From the NCBI GenBank assembly GCA_029215795.1, contig JARDYH010000004.1, positions 213,382,517 to 213,446,516 on the forward strand: a DNA stretch of 64,000 bases. The letters run 5' to 3'. How positions within the stretch are numbered: the stretch's first letter is position 1; each line of letters begins with the position of its first letter. The position numbers and the translations under genes were made by a program. Origin of the DNA: Anniella stebbinsi (lineage: Eukaryota > Chordata > Lepidosauria > Squamata > Anniellidae). Positions 42,726 through 53,314 of the stretch are shown piece after piece. The notes below the pieces were generated by a model that saw only the letters and a program-made list of their open reading frames with translations, was not told the DNA's origin and made no database searches.

Positions 42726-43459
42726 AACTGGGCCACTGATTCCAGCTCAGTTAATGTACAAACAAAAACAAAGATGGCTGAGGGTAGCACAGGGGAGGAG
42801 TAGCCAGTGCTCAGGAAAACCTTGAGGGTGAGAAAGTTTGGAATTGCAAAGGGCTCTAAATCACTAAAAGTCTTGCATGATATATTTCCCAAGACATATA
42901 AGCAGCACGTATGAATTTCAAAAAGAAAATCAGTTCAGCACAATATTTTGCATCTACAGATATGTAATAAAGATTTTTTTTACAGAAGTCCTTCTTTTCT
43001 TGACATAGCTCTGTTTATCAAATGGTTATTTACAAGGACTACAGCAAACTTAAAGTGGCAGCATGAAGCTTCAAATCCCAGGATAATCATTCAGAACAGC
43101 CTAGGTAAACTAGTTGACTTAACAAAAACGACTGATCCAATTCTTTACTGATGATTAATCCAGCTCCTTACTGTTCTGAGCTTTTAAACGACTCTATATT
43201 TGTAACATGAGAGGCTACGAACAGAAACAGATTCTGGGAAGGGAATAATTGTAAAATGTAAGCTCACTAAAACCTTGGTAATTCCAGACACCGTGCTGAC
43301 AAATAAGTTGCAATGAGTACCTTGGCTGACCAAGAACAGTAGAGTGTATCATTGTTGCCACACCAAGAACAGGAGTTACTGACATCATGCAACACTACTA
43401 CAGTACAAGACGAGGTGGACAGAGGGATACAATTGGGGTAAGATGGAGGATGTCTATAT

Positions 43460-43742
43460 CTTAGTTCAGACCTAATGGAGGATGTCGATGGCCCAGTTCA
43501 GATGTAGCTTGTTGCTGCTATGTGAACGATCCACAGCATCTCTATTATTCTTTTGCACCAACAAGGAAGATATTGGAAATTTTAACTTCAATTTAAAACA
43601 AAACACGGCCCCCATGACATCGTAACTTGGGAAAGTGTGGTTTGTTTAAAGTATAGTTAGTCAGAACAAGCAAGGGTCAAACCGTAGTTTCAGATTCTGG
43701 CTTATTCTGAAATCAACTATAAACAAACCACACGTTCTTGAG
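43460..43742. repeat. Foldback repeat, GGTTTGTTTAAAG / CAAACCACAC type
   Basis: Duplicated TTAGTTCAGACCTAATGGAGGATGTC/CCAGTTCAGATGTAG edges and internal AAAGTGTGGTTTGTTTAAAG versus ATAAACAAACCACACG arms form a stem spanning about 43633-43735. It belongs with the other foldback copies, and a SINE follows immediately. Confidence 0.5.
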
Positions 43743-43840
43743 CTCAGACGTGATGTAGTGGCTAGAGTGTTGGACTGGGAGTCGGGAGATCTGGGTTCTA
43801 GTCCCACTCGGCCATGGAAGCTCACTGGGTGACTTTGGCC
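43743..43840 (+). mobile_element. SINE family A, truncated copy
   Basis: CGTGATGTAGTGGCTAGAG, GACTGGGAGTCGGGAGATC, GGGTTCTAGTCCC, CACTCGGCCATGGAAGC and GGGTGACTTTGGCC are the head and start of the body. It then breaks off into a GAAGAAGAAG stretch instead of the SINE tail. Confidence 0.85.
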
Positions 43841-43849
43841 CCAGAGGCT

Positions 43850-45100
43850 AGAAGAAGAAGTCTAAGAGGGGAGCAAAAATGGGCAGAAGAACAAACTAAA
43901 TATCATCCAATACTGCCAAGAGGGCAGGGGGAAGGCTGGTTGTATGTCAGTTTGAAATACCAAACCAAATATTTAGTTGCAGGTGTTATGGATGCTTGAA
44001 ATATGGTAGCATTTTCTGTTGCAGTCATGCAGAATGGAAGGATGGAGCTGTCCTGTTTGCCAAGATTGGATTCTGCTGTAACTAACACAGCATAGCTACT
44101 CAGAATGCTGTCACAGCTATCTATGGAAATTAGATACCATGTAATTTGATTTAGCGTCCTTTCTGCTACAGATCCCATTCCACTTCTTTAACTGGAATTA
44201 TACAGTTGTCTTCCTTTATTTAAGTGACATTTTAAGGTATTTGTATTGTGCTAGTCATCCCTAAGCACATGAGGTTCCAAATGGGGGCTGTTGATTATTT
44301 GTCATAACGGAACAACACAAAAGGGGAAATGAGTGTATAATGATAGGCCTACCATGCGCAAAACACGTCAAGGGAATTTTTCCCCAAAGAAAATGCTTTT
44401 CTGCCACTTTTCTTTTCTTTTTCTTTTTTGGCTTTACAAAGGAAAATGCAGACAAAATTGAAGCACACGTTTGCTGACTGAATCTCAAGAGAAATTGTAC
44501 AAAATAATTGTTATTCTCATACTTCGCTTACTGTCGTGGGCACGGGCCATGTTATAAATTTAATTATAGATTCCCATTGCAATAACAATGGGAAAACATC
44601 ATTACCAGGGACACTTTTTAATGCAAGTCGGAAGACAAAAAATGTTCTATCTCTGAAGCCAAATTCTTCATAGATAAGATTAGAAATTGTGCATTCCCCC
44701 CCCCCCATGTAAACATTATTTGATCTAATATTCCCATCACATTTGTAATTCCCTCTAATAGTGAACTCAGAAAGTTGAGTACTTATCCATTTGGAAATGA
44801 ACTGGGACCATTCAATTATAAGAGATTGCATTCAATACACTTGGGGGACTTCCTACATTTGCAGAAAAATGCTGGTAAATTCAAAGGAATATCATTAAAA
44901 AAATAAAGAAATACCCTGATAAGGATGGGTAAGTTTCCAGGATGCACAGAACATTGATGGGTCACTTGAGAAAGAAAGAAAAAAGGAAAGGAGGAGACAG
45001 AGGCAATGAGCCTGTTCAGGCCCCAAATAGCTGCTAGCAGTAAGCTGCTTTATAACAGATCAGAATAATTGTCAGACACATCTGTAGTTTTGAGCAAAAG
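43850..45100. other. Unannotated stretch
   Basis: No gene or classified repeat is recognised. A 10-C run lies at 44697-44706. Confidence 0.4.
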
Positions 45101-45289
45101 TCATGGGTCCTCTCACAAACTGGCTGCCATGGGTGTAGTTTTGTCCATTCACAAAATGGCAGCCATGGTGGGCATGGTTGGTCACAAAAACACTCTTTTC
45201 CCAGAAGGCAAAGTGGTGAGATTATAAGAAATGTAACCTACAAAAAAAAACCAAAAATCAGGCAGAGTTGGTGTCTGAGCTACAATATA

Positions 45290-45500
45290 CAAAACCACTG
45301 TTTTGAACCCAAAGTGCTCTGCTCTATCACCCATTTCACAGAAGCCAAACTAAGGAGGGTCAGAGACAAGTATCTTGGCCAAGAAACTGAGTACAAGGCA
45401 AAGGTGGACTGAGGCACAAATACCAAATCACATATTTGCCTACAGAAAGCACAATGTACCCATTCCACTGAAGCCAAACTGGTGATACTCAGAAAAACAC
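45290..45500. repeat. Short internal duplication (CAGAAGCCAAACT motif)
   Basis: ACCCATTTCACAGAAGCCAAACTAAGG-type sequence at 45330-45370 recurs as ACCCATTCCACTGAAGCCAAACTGG at 45458-45484, each near the words GCAAAGTG/AGCACAATG. It looks like two decayed units of a repeat about 130 bases long. Confidence 0.45.
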
Positions 45501-45501
45501 A

Positions 45502-45521
45502 TACACACACACACACACACA
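45502..45521. repeat. (AC)n microsatellite
   Basis: About ten AC units; the Cys-Val-rich minus-strand frame over it is an artefact. Confidence 0.95.
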
Positions 45522-46215
45522 ACAAAACATAAATATAAATTATAAAAATATAATTAAACATACTACAATATTAAAACATTTAAAATACAATTTTCTTTTT
45601 TTAAAAATCCAATATATAAATCACGCATAAACAGAGGTCCAGACTACTCCTCAAAGGCCTACCTCCAGAAGCACACTGTATTGGACAGCCAAAAGCTGTT
45701 GCACACTTCTGAAATATCAGGAATATGGGCAGGATCCAATCATTCCCTGAGCAGGGAGGGGGCAGGGATAAGGAGTCAAAATGGGTTTTACCACAAGGGC
45801 ACCTGGGATATTTGACAGAGCTGATGGGAGGACTGAGGGGAAGTGCGAGGGAGAACAATCTACAGCAAGCCCGACTGTCTGCTGGGAGGACTGTGGGTTG
45901 TTCAGCAAACAAACAAACCACGGTGGCTTATTCACCGGGTGGCTTAGCATGATGTGCAAATCTGACCACTGGGTGACATCTCTATTAACAACCGGAGGGT
46001 CCTGTAGAACCACCTCTACATGGCAAGCTTTGATTTCAATAGCATCTTGTCAACATTCTCCTAGTTACCAGCACAAACAAGAGGCAGAGTTCAGAATACC
46101 CATCTGGATAATCTGGGTGCACTCTTCATTACATACTGAAGTTATACAGCAACTACTTTTTCAGACACCATTAATTTTAGCGCGACTTTTTAAAAGTCAG
46201 GATTATATGCTTTAG

Positions 46216-47580
46216 AGCAAAATTTGAATTAACTCCCTGTAAAATGTAAATTAACTCCCCTCATTATTGAGTGCCAGTTAATTAACTCTGGAACATAAAT
46301 GCAATTTTAATCAAAAAAGAATGTTGTCACAAAGGTAGATGATTCAAATTTTCTCTTTAAACGCAACACCTCTGCTGGCCTTTTTTCACTGGTATTAACA
46401 TCCATGCTTTTTGTCTTCATTCAACATGCTCATAAAAATTGGCTTTCAATTCGGACTTCAATTAGGAATATAAATGTTGAAACCCCAACAATATCTCTGT
46501 TCTCTTAGATCTCCCAACAGGGCTTTGGCTAAACTGCTACTGAAGGACTCTCGCTTTCGCCTGAACAGCGCAACCAATTTATCTCTACTTTGAATTATAT
46601 CTACTTTGGTTTCATTCCAGTTTACTTAATTAAATATAAATAGATCATATTCTGCCTTCAGACATGCCTGAGCAACCTCAATTGATTTCAGGTCCCATTG
46701 ATCAAATCTTTTGTTTAAAAGAGAAATGATCAGTGGCTTAAGTCAATGTGAGGGTGTAAATGCCGCTTGTGAAAGGAACTGGATGTGAGCACTCGCACCA
46801 AAAACCTTTTGGTGGCTTTTGCTTTCTCAATGCTTTAAATGCAGAAGTGGAAAAGATATTGGAGTTCTTGAAAGATTTCATGGTATTTGCATGAAATCAT
46901 AATGCAGAAAGCTTCCTTCCACCTGCCTTTCAATGGCTTTAATCAAGCATCAATCAAGCTTTATCCATTTTTTTCTTCTTCTAAAAATATTAAGGAACAT
47001 TTTTTTGTGTGTTAAGGGCCATTTCACATATTATACAGTACACAGCAAACAAAATTTGCTTTAAACAAGGAGCCAAGGAGCTCTCTGATGGGTGTCTCTG
47101 CATGATCCATGTGTTTACCATACACTTAAAAATCTTAAGTGTACATCAGAAAAATAAAAATAATGTGTGGACAGACCCTTGATACAAAAGTATCCTGTTC
47201 ATAATAACACACTAGGAAGAATAACACCAACAGCCCTTGGGAAATGATGTTTCCCAAATGGTTACTACAATGGATGTGTCCTCTTATACTTGGCCAATCA
47301 CCATCTATGCCAAATATTTATAGTGTTATAGAAACATGAAAGAATAACATTAATGATGGTAGAATGTGCCTTCAAACTCTGCAGGGTTTCAGCTCAGTCA
47401 TCAGCAGGATGTATTGTCCTTATATGTTACATGGATTGCTGTTTCTTGGTTTCTTTAGGAGAACGCATTTTACATTCATCTTGCTAGAACGTGATGCATG
47501 CACAGGGATAAGTGATATCTCTGTGCAAATATAAAAAATAAAAAGCGATCACTCTACTGGAGCTGAGAAGTCCCTGATTC
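46216..47580. other. Unannotated; possible conserved non-coding DNA at 46230-46720
   Basis: The first 500 bases are repeat-free, AT-rich and contain clustered GTTAATTAACTC/TAAATTAACTCCC motifs, the type of composition seen in old vertebrate conserved non-coding elements. I cannot check conservation. No gene was found. Confidence 0.3.
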
Positions 47581-47964
47581 AAATCCAGACTTTAACATGA
47601 ACTCACTAGGTGAATTTAGGGCTCATCTACACCTAAGGTGTAGAGGGAGGGGGGAGGATTGCGGTCTTAGCTGCTTCTGCGATCCTCCCCCAGCATCTAG
47701 AAGGCTTTGCAACATCCTGGAAGGCAAGAAGGACTTCACAGCTGCCATTTTTACTTTTTACAAGAACAGTGCCGGTCACGCAATTGAGGTCCAGCTCATG
47801 TAAGTAAAAAAAAAAAAGTCTCTTTGAACTGTTCCCTCCACCCCCCACCCCAATGGGCATGGACTGTCCCCACGCAGCTCCGTGCCTGTTTTAAGAGCCC
47901 CTCTACATGCAGGGAGGAAGGAACAACCCAGGAGCGTGTGGACACACCAGCCACAGTCCTCAGG

Positions 47965-48012
<48 letters not shown>
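47965..48012. repeat. (ATA)n tail of the L2 insertion
   Basis: About sixteen trinucleotide units at the 3' end of the minus-strand L2. Tail repeats of this type are a hallmark of L2-type target-primed reverse transcription. Confidence 0.95.
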
Positions 48013-50845
48013 TATTATTTGTAACCCGCCTCTCCCTCCGGATCGAGGCGGGGAACAACAACAATATAAACACAAAAATTCACAACACTTAAAAAAAATT
48101 TAAAAACAAGAGAACAACACAACATTAAAAATATCCTAAAATTCATCTGGATAGGCCTGTCGGAAGAGGACAGTCTTCATGACTCTCTTAAATTCATGAA
48201 GACTGTCAATTTGTCTAACCTCCTCCGACAGACCATTCCATAGTCTGGGAGCGATGGAAGAGAAGGTCCTCTGGGTAACACTCGCCAGCCTAGTTCTGGC
48301 TGGCTTGAGTAAGTTCTTCCCAGAGGACCTAAGTGTGCGGGGCGGATTGTACGGGAGAAGGCGATCCTGTAGGTACCCTGGACCCAAACCATGTAGGGCT
48401 TTAAAGGTAATAACCAACACTTTATACTTCGCCCGGAAACTAATTGGCAGCCAATGAAGCAATTTTAAAACTGGTGTAATGTGATCACCCCTAGGTGTAC
48501 CGGTGACCAACCTGGCTGCCATATTTTGAACAAGTTGAAGTTTCCGGACTAGGCACAAAGGTAGCCCTATGTACAGCGCATTGCAGAAGTCGAGCCTTGA
48601 AGTTACCAGCGCGTGCACTACCGTCTTTAGGTCTTCCAACTCTAGGAAGGGGCGCAGCTGGCGTATCAGCCGAAGCTGATAGTAGGCACTCCTGGCCGTC
48701 GCATCAATCTGAGCTGTCATCTGGAGCGACGGATCCAAGAGTACCCCCAAGCTGCGAACACAATCTTTCAGGGGGGGTGTAACCCCATCCAGAACTGGTT
48801 GACATACCTCCAGACCCAGGTTGGGGCCTTTAACAGCAAGCACCTCCGTCTTGTCTGGATTCAGTTTCAGTTTGTTTTTCCTCATCCAGCCCATTACCGC
48901 CTCCAAGCATTCATTCAGAGGAGACACACTATCCTTAGCTGACGATGTTGTCGAAGGCATAGAGAAATATATTTGGGTGTCATCAGCGTATTGATAGCAC
49001 CCCGCCCCATGCCTCCAGATGATCTCTCCCAGCGGTTTCATGTAAATGTTAAACAGCATTGGAGAAAGGATGGCACCTTGTGGTACACCACATAGCAGCT
49101 CCTTTTTTGAAGAGCAGCTATCCCCAAGCATCACCATCTGGAACCTGCCCGAGAGATAGGAACGGAACCACTGAAGCACAGTGCCCCCGATCCCCAATTC
49201 CCCCAGGCGCTCCAGAAGGATACCATGGTCGATGGTATCAAAAGCCGCTGAGAGGTCCAGAAGTACCAGCAGGGACACACTCCCCCTGTCGATACTAAGG
49301 CGTAGATCATCCACTAAGGTGACTAAAGCGGTCTCAACTCCGTATCCCGCCCTGAAGCCGGTTTGAAATGGGTCTAGAAAATCGGTGTCATCCAAGACTA
49401 CCTGGAGTTGAAGAGCAACTGCCCTCTCGATCACCTTGCCCAAAAACGGAAAATTTGATACAGGCCTGTAGTTATTAAGGTCCAGGGGATCCAGGGAGGG
49501 CTTTTTTAGAAGTGGCCTTACCACCGCCTCTTTTAAACATGATGGAAATCTCCCCTCCCTGAGAGATGCATTAATGATATGCTGTAGATGTGATCTAACT
49601 GCATCTCCTCCCTGGACGACCAGCCAGGAAGGACAGGGATCGAGAGGGCAAGTCGTCTTCCTCACACATCCAAGTACCTTGTCCACATCCTCGTTACTCA
49701 CCAACTGAAACTGATCGAGTATAATCCTACTCACGGAGTCACTGGACACTCCACTGTCAACCTGTGCTATAACAATGGCGTCTAAGTCGGCTCTTATCCG
49801 AGAGATTTTATCTGAGAAATGATCGTTAAAGGCATCGCAGCGAACTGCCGAAGGCTCTAAAATCGGATTCAGGGGAGAAGGAGCCTGAGTTAGACCCCTC
49901 ACCACCCTGAACAGTTCTGCTGGATGTGAATTCGCAGACGCAATGCGTGCAGAGAAGAAAGCTTTCTTCGCTGCACGTATTGCCACCCCATAGAAACGAA
50001 GATGTTCTCTATGTCGTGTCTTGTCGGATATAAGTCGAGTTTTCCGCCATCGGCGCTCCAGTCGTCGTCCTTTCCGCTTCAACTCCCTGAGGTCTTCTGT
50101 ATACCAGGGCGCCCTATTAGAAGCGGGCCGGAGAGGACGTTTGGGGGCGATCGTGTCGATAGCCCTAGTTAGGTCTTGATTCCATCTATTGACCAGGGCT
50201 TCTACAGGATCGTCGACGATACCAGCCATGGAACCCTCCAAGGCTTTCTGGAATCCAGAAGGATCCATCAGCCTTCGAGGGCGGACCATCTTAATTGGTC
50301 CGCCACCCCTGCAGGGACGGGTGGTAGCCGTGATACGAACTCTGACCAGAAAATGGTCTGTCCATGACAATTCGGAGGTATTCAGTACCTCCGCCCACAG
50401 ATCCGTCTGTTCGGAACTGAAAACAGCATCGAGGGTGTGACCTGCTGAATGTGTGGGTCCAGAGACCAATTGGGATAGGCCCATGTTTGTCATGGATGCC
50501 ATGAACTCCCGAGCTCCACCTGACAAACCGGCCTCGAATGGGATGTTGAAATTGCCCAGGACCAAGAGCCTGGGCGAATCCAACACCAGCTCCGAGACCA
50601 GTTCCGTGAGCTCGGCCAGGGAGTCTGATAGGCAGCGGGGTGGCCGGTACACTAACAGAATCCCTAGTCTATCCCTGGTCTTCAGACTCAGGTACACACA
50701 CTCGATGTGATTCAGTTGCCGGACAGGATGTCTGGTCAGGTTAAGATGGTTTTTGTAGACCACAGCTACTCCGCCCCCCCGCCCACTTTCCCTCACCTGC
50801 TCACTAACACAGTACCCAGCTGGGAGAGCCTGAGCCCATGGTCCC
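47965..50845 (-). mobile_element. L2-clade LINE, 5'-truncated, with intact long ORF
   Basis: The 3' end is a 48-base (ATA)n run at 47965-48012, then a 3' UTR complement with AACCCGCCTCTCCCTCCGG (compare the 7.6-kb copy). The body encodes the endonuclease C-terminal half and a complete reverse transcriptase in one open frame. The 5' boundary (about 50840-50850) is where similarity to the host TIR element resumes. The first part of ORF2 and the 5' UTR are missing, so it cannot be autonomous as it stands. The intact frame suggests recent insertion. Confidence 0.95.
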
Positions 50846-50949
50846 AGGACTGCAGGAAAACAGGGATATCCCTGGTTTCCATTATCCCAGGGTCGTCCTA
50901 GATCATCCCTGGTTGATCCTGAGATCCCCTGTGCATCATATGGATGCAC
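48136..50949 (-). CDS. L2-type ORF2 polyprotein (APE endonuclease part + reverse transcriptase), truncated and chimeric at its start
   Basis: The 937-codon frame is uninterrupted. Residues ~1-36 come from the host TIR element, not from L2. L2 homology starts near LPAGYCVSEQ (42-51). Endonuclease motifs: GNFN at 132-135 (family form GDFN, so the catalytic Asp is Asn) and a TDH near 195 in place of SDH. RT motifs: NNYRPVSNFPFLGKVIER, LLDLSAAFDTIDHG, GVPQGAILSPMLFN, and YADDTQIY near 654-661 with the catalytic DD intact. The C-terminal block has ITPVLKLLHWLPISF and TQRTFSS-APRLWNGL, ending AYPDEF. A retroelement gene, not a host gene; the annotated Met is unlikely to be a natural start. Confidence 0.95.
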   Translation of the reverse strand: MHPYDAQGISGSTRDDLGRPWDNGNQGYPCFPAVLGPWAQALPAGYCVSEQVRESGRGGGVAVVYKNHLNLTRHPVRQLNHIECVYLSLKTRDRLGILLVYRPPRCLSDSLAELTELVSELVLDSPRLLVLGNFNIPFEAGLSGGAREFMASMTNMGLSQLVSGPTHSAGHTLDAVFSSEQTDLWAEVLNTSELSWTDHFLVRVRITATTRPCRGGGPIKMVRPRRLMDPSGFQKALEGSMAGIVDDPVEALVNRWNQDLTRAIDTIAPKRPLRPASNRAPWYTEDLRELKRKGRRLERRWRKTRLISDKTRHREHLRFYGVAIRAAKKAFFSARIASANSHPAELFRVVRGLTQAPSPLNPILEPSAVRCDAFNDHFSDKISRIRADLDAIVIAQVDSGVSSDSVSRIILDQFQLVSNEDVDKVLGCVRKTTCPLDPCPSWLVVQGGDAVRSHLQHIINASLREGRFPSCLKEAVVRPLLKKPSLDPLDLNNYRPVSNFPFLGKVIERAVALQLQVVLDDTDFLDPFQTGFRAGYGVETALVTLVDDLRLSIDRGSVSLLVLLDLSAAFDTIDHGILLERLGELGIGGTVLQWFRSYLSGRFQMVMLGDSCSSKKELLCGVPQGAILSPMLFNIYMKPLGEIIWRHGAGCYQYADDTQIYFSMPSTTSSAKDSVSPLNECLEAVMGWMRKNKLKLNPDKTEVLAVKGPNLGLEVCQPVLDGVTPPLKDCVRSLGVLLDPSLQMTAQIDATARSAYYQLRLIRQLRPFLELEDLKTVVHALVTSRLDFCNALYIGLPLCLVRKLQLVQNMAARLVTGTPRGDHITPVLKLLHWLPISFRAKYKVLVITFKALHGLGPGYLQDRLLPYNPPRTLRSSGKNLLKPARTRLASVTQRTFSSIAPRLWNGLSEEVRQIDSLHEFKRVMKTVLFRQAYPDEF

Positions 50950-51009
50950 GGGGATGACCTATGGATGACCCTGGGATAAAAGGCTGGTGTAGACATGGCC
51001 TTAGGGAAG

Positions 51010-51350
51010 CCACAATTCTCACAGCTTCAGTTCCCCATCTGCCAAATGGGATAATACTGACATGGCCTAACTTACAGTGTTGTTGTGAAGATTACAAAAA
51101 TATAATGATGCCAAGAGCCTGAGCACTAAAACAGAAACAATAAACAACTGAAATGCTAGCAATAATATTTATTGGGGGGGTGTATTTAGCCAAGGGGAGG
51201 GGAGACTGGACCAAGGCTTGAGGACTTACCCCAAGTATATAAGGGATTAGTTTCATCAGTCTCCTCAGTTCTCCCAAAACATATTTCTTTCCATTTTTTC
51301 CAGACCAGAGAAGGAAGTCATGGTAGGTCTTTTTTCCTTCCTCTTCACTA
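51010..51350. other. Unannotated stretch
   Basis: No gene or repeat recognised apart from a G-run at 51174-51180. Confidence 0.4.
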
Positions 51351-51354
51351 TCTC

Positions 51355-51387
<33 letters not shown>

Positions 51388-51391
51388 ATAA
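51355..51391. repeat. (AT)n microsatellite
   Basis: Two AT runs joined by TATTATA. Confidence 0.97.
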
Positions 51392-51688
51392 TTTCCTTTT
51401 AGCATTTTTCCATGTCATCTTTCAAATGGCTGTCAAAGCTGTAAATTCAACCTTTACTTGCTGTCACACCATGGGTAGCTACTCTTCTTGAAAGGGGAGT
51501 CACATTATAATAGCGTGTCAGCCTAATCCATAGTTATGTACCATGTTAAAAACAGTGCCTCATCTACTTGCTATGGCACAAGCTGCATTATTGGAAGAGA
51601 GCACTTGAAACCCCAATGAAGATAGAATGTCGAGGGTATAATATTGGCTTTGTATTAAGTTACTGGGCTTTTTCTGCACCATTATATT

Positions 51689-51844
51689 CAGTGTGGTGTT
51701 GTGGTTAGGAGTGATGGACTGGGAGTTGGGAGATCCGGGTTCTAGTCCCCACTTGGCCAGGAAGCTCACTGGGAAGATTATGTATGCTGCCTTGGGTTCC
51801 TTGCAAGAGGACAAAGGGCGGGATATAAATATAATTAATAATTA
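51689..51844 (+). mobile_element. SINE family A with internal deletion
   Basis: The head AGTGTGGTGTTGTGGTTAGG, box-B region GGGTTCTAGTCCCC and CACTTGGCCAGGAAGCTC join directly to AAGATTATGTATGCTGCC and GGGCGGGATATAAATATAA. Compared with the 15.5-kb copy, about 80 bases between the GCTCACTGGG and AAGATTATG blocks are deleted. A (CA)n run follows at 51845-51864. Confidence 0.9.
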
Positions 51845-51869
51845 CACACACACACACATACACACGTTA

Positions 51870-53205
51870 TCTTACTTTCATTCTGAGTACATATTAGGAG
51901 CACCACAAGGATATTTCAGAAGGTGTTGGGCTTGAGGATGCATTTATAATCCTGGCATTACTACTTGGCATGCTCCCTGGGACCGTTGATTCCTGCTCTC
52001 CCTACCCCTCATTCTGTAATGCCCCACACTCAATGGGCAAATTCTTTTGAAACCAGAGGGACTTCCTAAAGCATTTTTTGTGATGAAACATGAATTGCTG
52101 ATGTAGAAAGTGCATGTGTTGCAAACTGGACATTCAGTGAGCTAAAATCAGCATGGGGAAAGGAAATAATTCAAAACGTTACAGTGATTCTATAATATAA
52201 CCCATAGAATGAATGGGTGCATGAGGTTTGAACATAGAATGAATGGGTTAAAAGATACCAGAAGAAAAAAATGCTGAAAATATAGGAGGTGTGGGTGTGC
52301 AAGGCTGACCAGAATGCAGTGGGACATGGAGGTAAAGAGCGCTGTTATTTAGTGGGTCCAAGGAAGAGGAAGATACCAGATAAGTTGAAGTGAGGCGATA
52401 TATTCAATTACTACAGGAAGAATGTACTTAATGGAAAGAACACACACAGAACACTACATGGAATGAAGAGTAATCCCCTTTAAACTGAGTGACGGGGTGT
52501 CATGGGGTTTACTGGGGTACATTGCCAACAGATGCAAATGCACAGAATAGAAAATAGCATTTAAGGCACCCCAGAAACTAATAGGACTCTGAGGGAAAAA
52601 AAACAGCAAGAAACAGCTCGCGTGTAGCAAAGAGCTCTGCTTCTGGACATCAATCAAGGTGGCCTCTTGATTGATTACTCCAACTTTGGGTAATGGAGAA
52701 TAAAAGGGAAAGAGTGAATCTGTTGGATTTTAGTGCAGACTATCTAAATAAAGTGTTCTAATTTTTTTTAAAAGGTTCTGAGTCTCAGTCTAGATCTCTC
52801 CTAGTGACCCTACCTTTTGTTAACAAACATATTATACCATTCCTCAGAGGATTTCATAAAAAATGCATGAAACCTTGAAAATTAAATCAGTTTAGTCCCC
52901 AAGCAGAAATTAGGATAAATATGCAGCTGCCACTTAAAAGGGCAGCAGGGCATCTAGTTTTCCCCTCTGTCAGGTTTAGCAGAACTTTCCTGTGTTGTGA
53001 TGTCATGATATTCGGTGTTTTCCCACCCCTGTTCTGCATTCATTGACTGCTGATAGGAGGGAATAGGGAAATGCAGAACGTTGTAATACAAGAATGTTCT
53101 AGTAAACTTTATGGGGTAGGTGTAGGGAAATTGGGGACACAGTTGTTGATTTGAGCAGCAGTCATACGTTTAGGGTAACATATCGTTTTGGCTTACTGAA
53201 TTAGT
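51870..53205. other. Unannotated stretch
   Basis: No gene or classified repeat is recognised. A short dyad (GTTCTGCATT at 53032 against AATGCAGAAC near 53072) is present. Confidence 0.4.
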
Positions 53206-53211
53206 TTTAGG

Positions 53212-53310
53212 CCACAATCCTTTACATACTTACCTAGGAGTAATCCAGTTGAACTCAATGGGGCTTACTCTGCAGTAGATATGCATTGTATTGTGCCGTC
53301 AATCCACTAC
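53212..53310. repeat. Dispersed palindromic repeat P
   Basis: The order CACAATCC, TACCTAGGAGTAATCC, GTTGAACTCAATGGGGC, TTACTCTGCAGTAGATATGC, ATTGTATTGTG gives two complementary halves around AACTCAATGG. The same order occurs at 59418-59510 and in part at 15795 and 61050. Probably an old MITE. Confidence 0.6.
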
Positions 53311-53314
53311 AGTT

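Larger units (their letters stand above)
47619..51000. mobile_element. TIR element with TTA duplication, split by an L2 insertion
   Basis: Ends GGGCTCATCTACACC and GGTGTAGACATGGCC are inverted repeats, flanked by TTA on both sides (47616-47618, 51001-51003). The left part (to ~47964) and right part (from ~50845) match in order the two halves of the unbroken relative at 55227-55742. Shared blocks include CTGCAGGAAAA, TGGGATATCC, AGTCCTCAGG, CAACATCCTGGAAG and GGGATAAA. Removing the L2 leaves about 500 bp, close to the relative's 516 bp. Confidence 0.9.

Noticed and set aside
47907..48092. Poly-Asn frame near the (ATA)n run
   Set aside because: Artefact of the L2 tail microsatellite.
48177..50901. 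Small plus-strand and secondary minus-strand frames across the L2 copy
   Set aside because: They are shadows of the long L2 reading frame.
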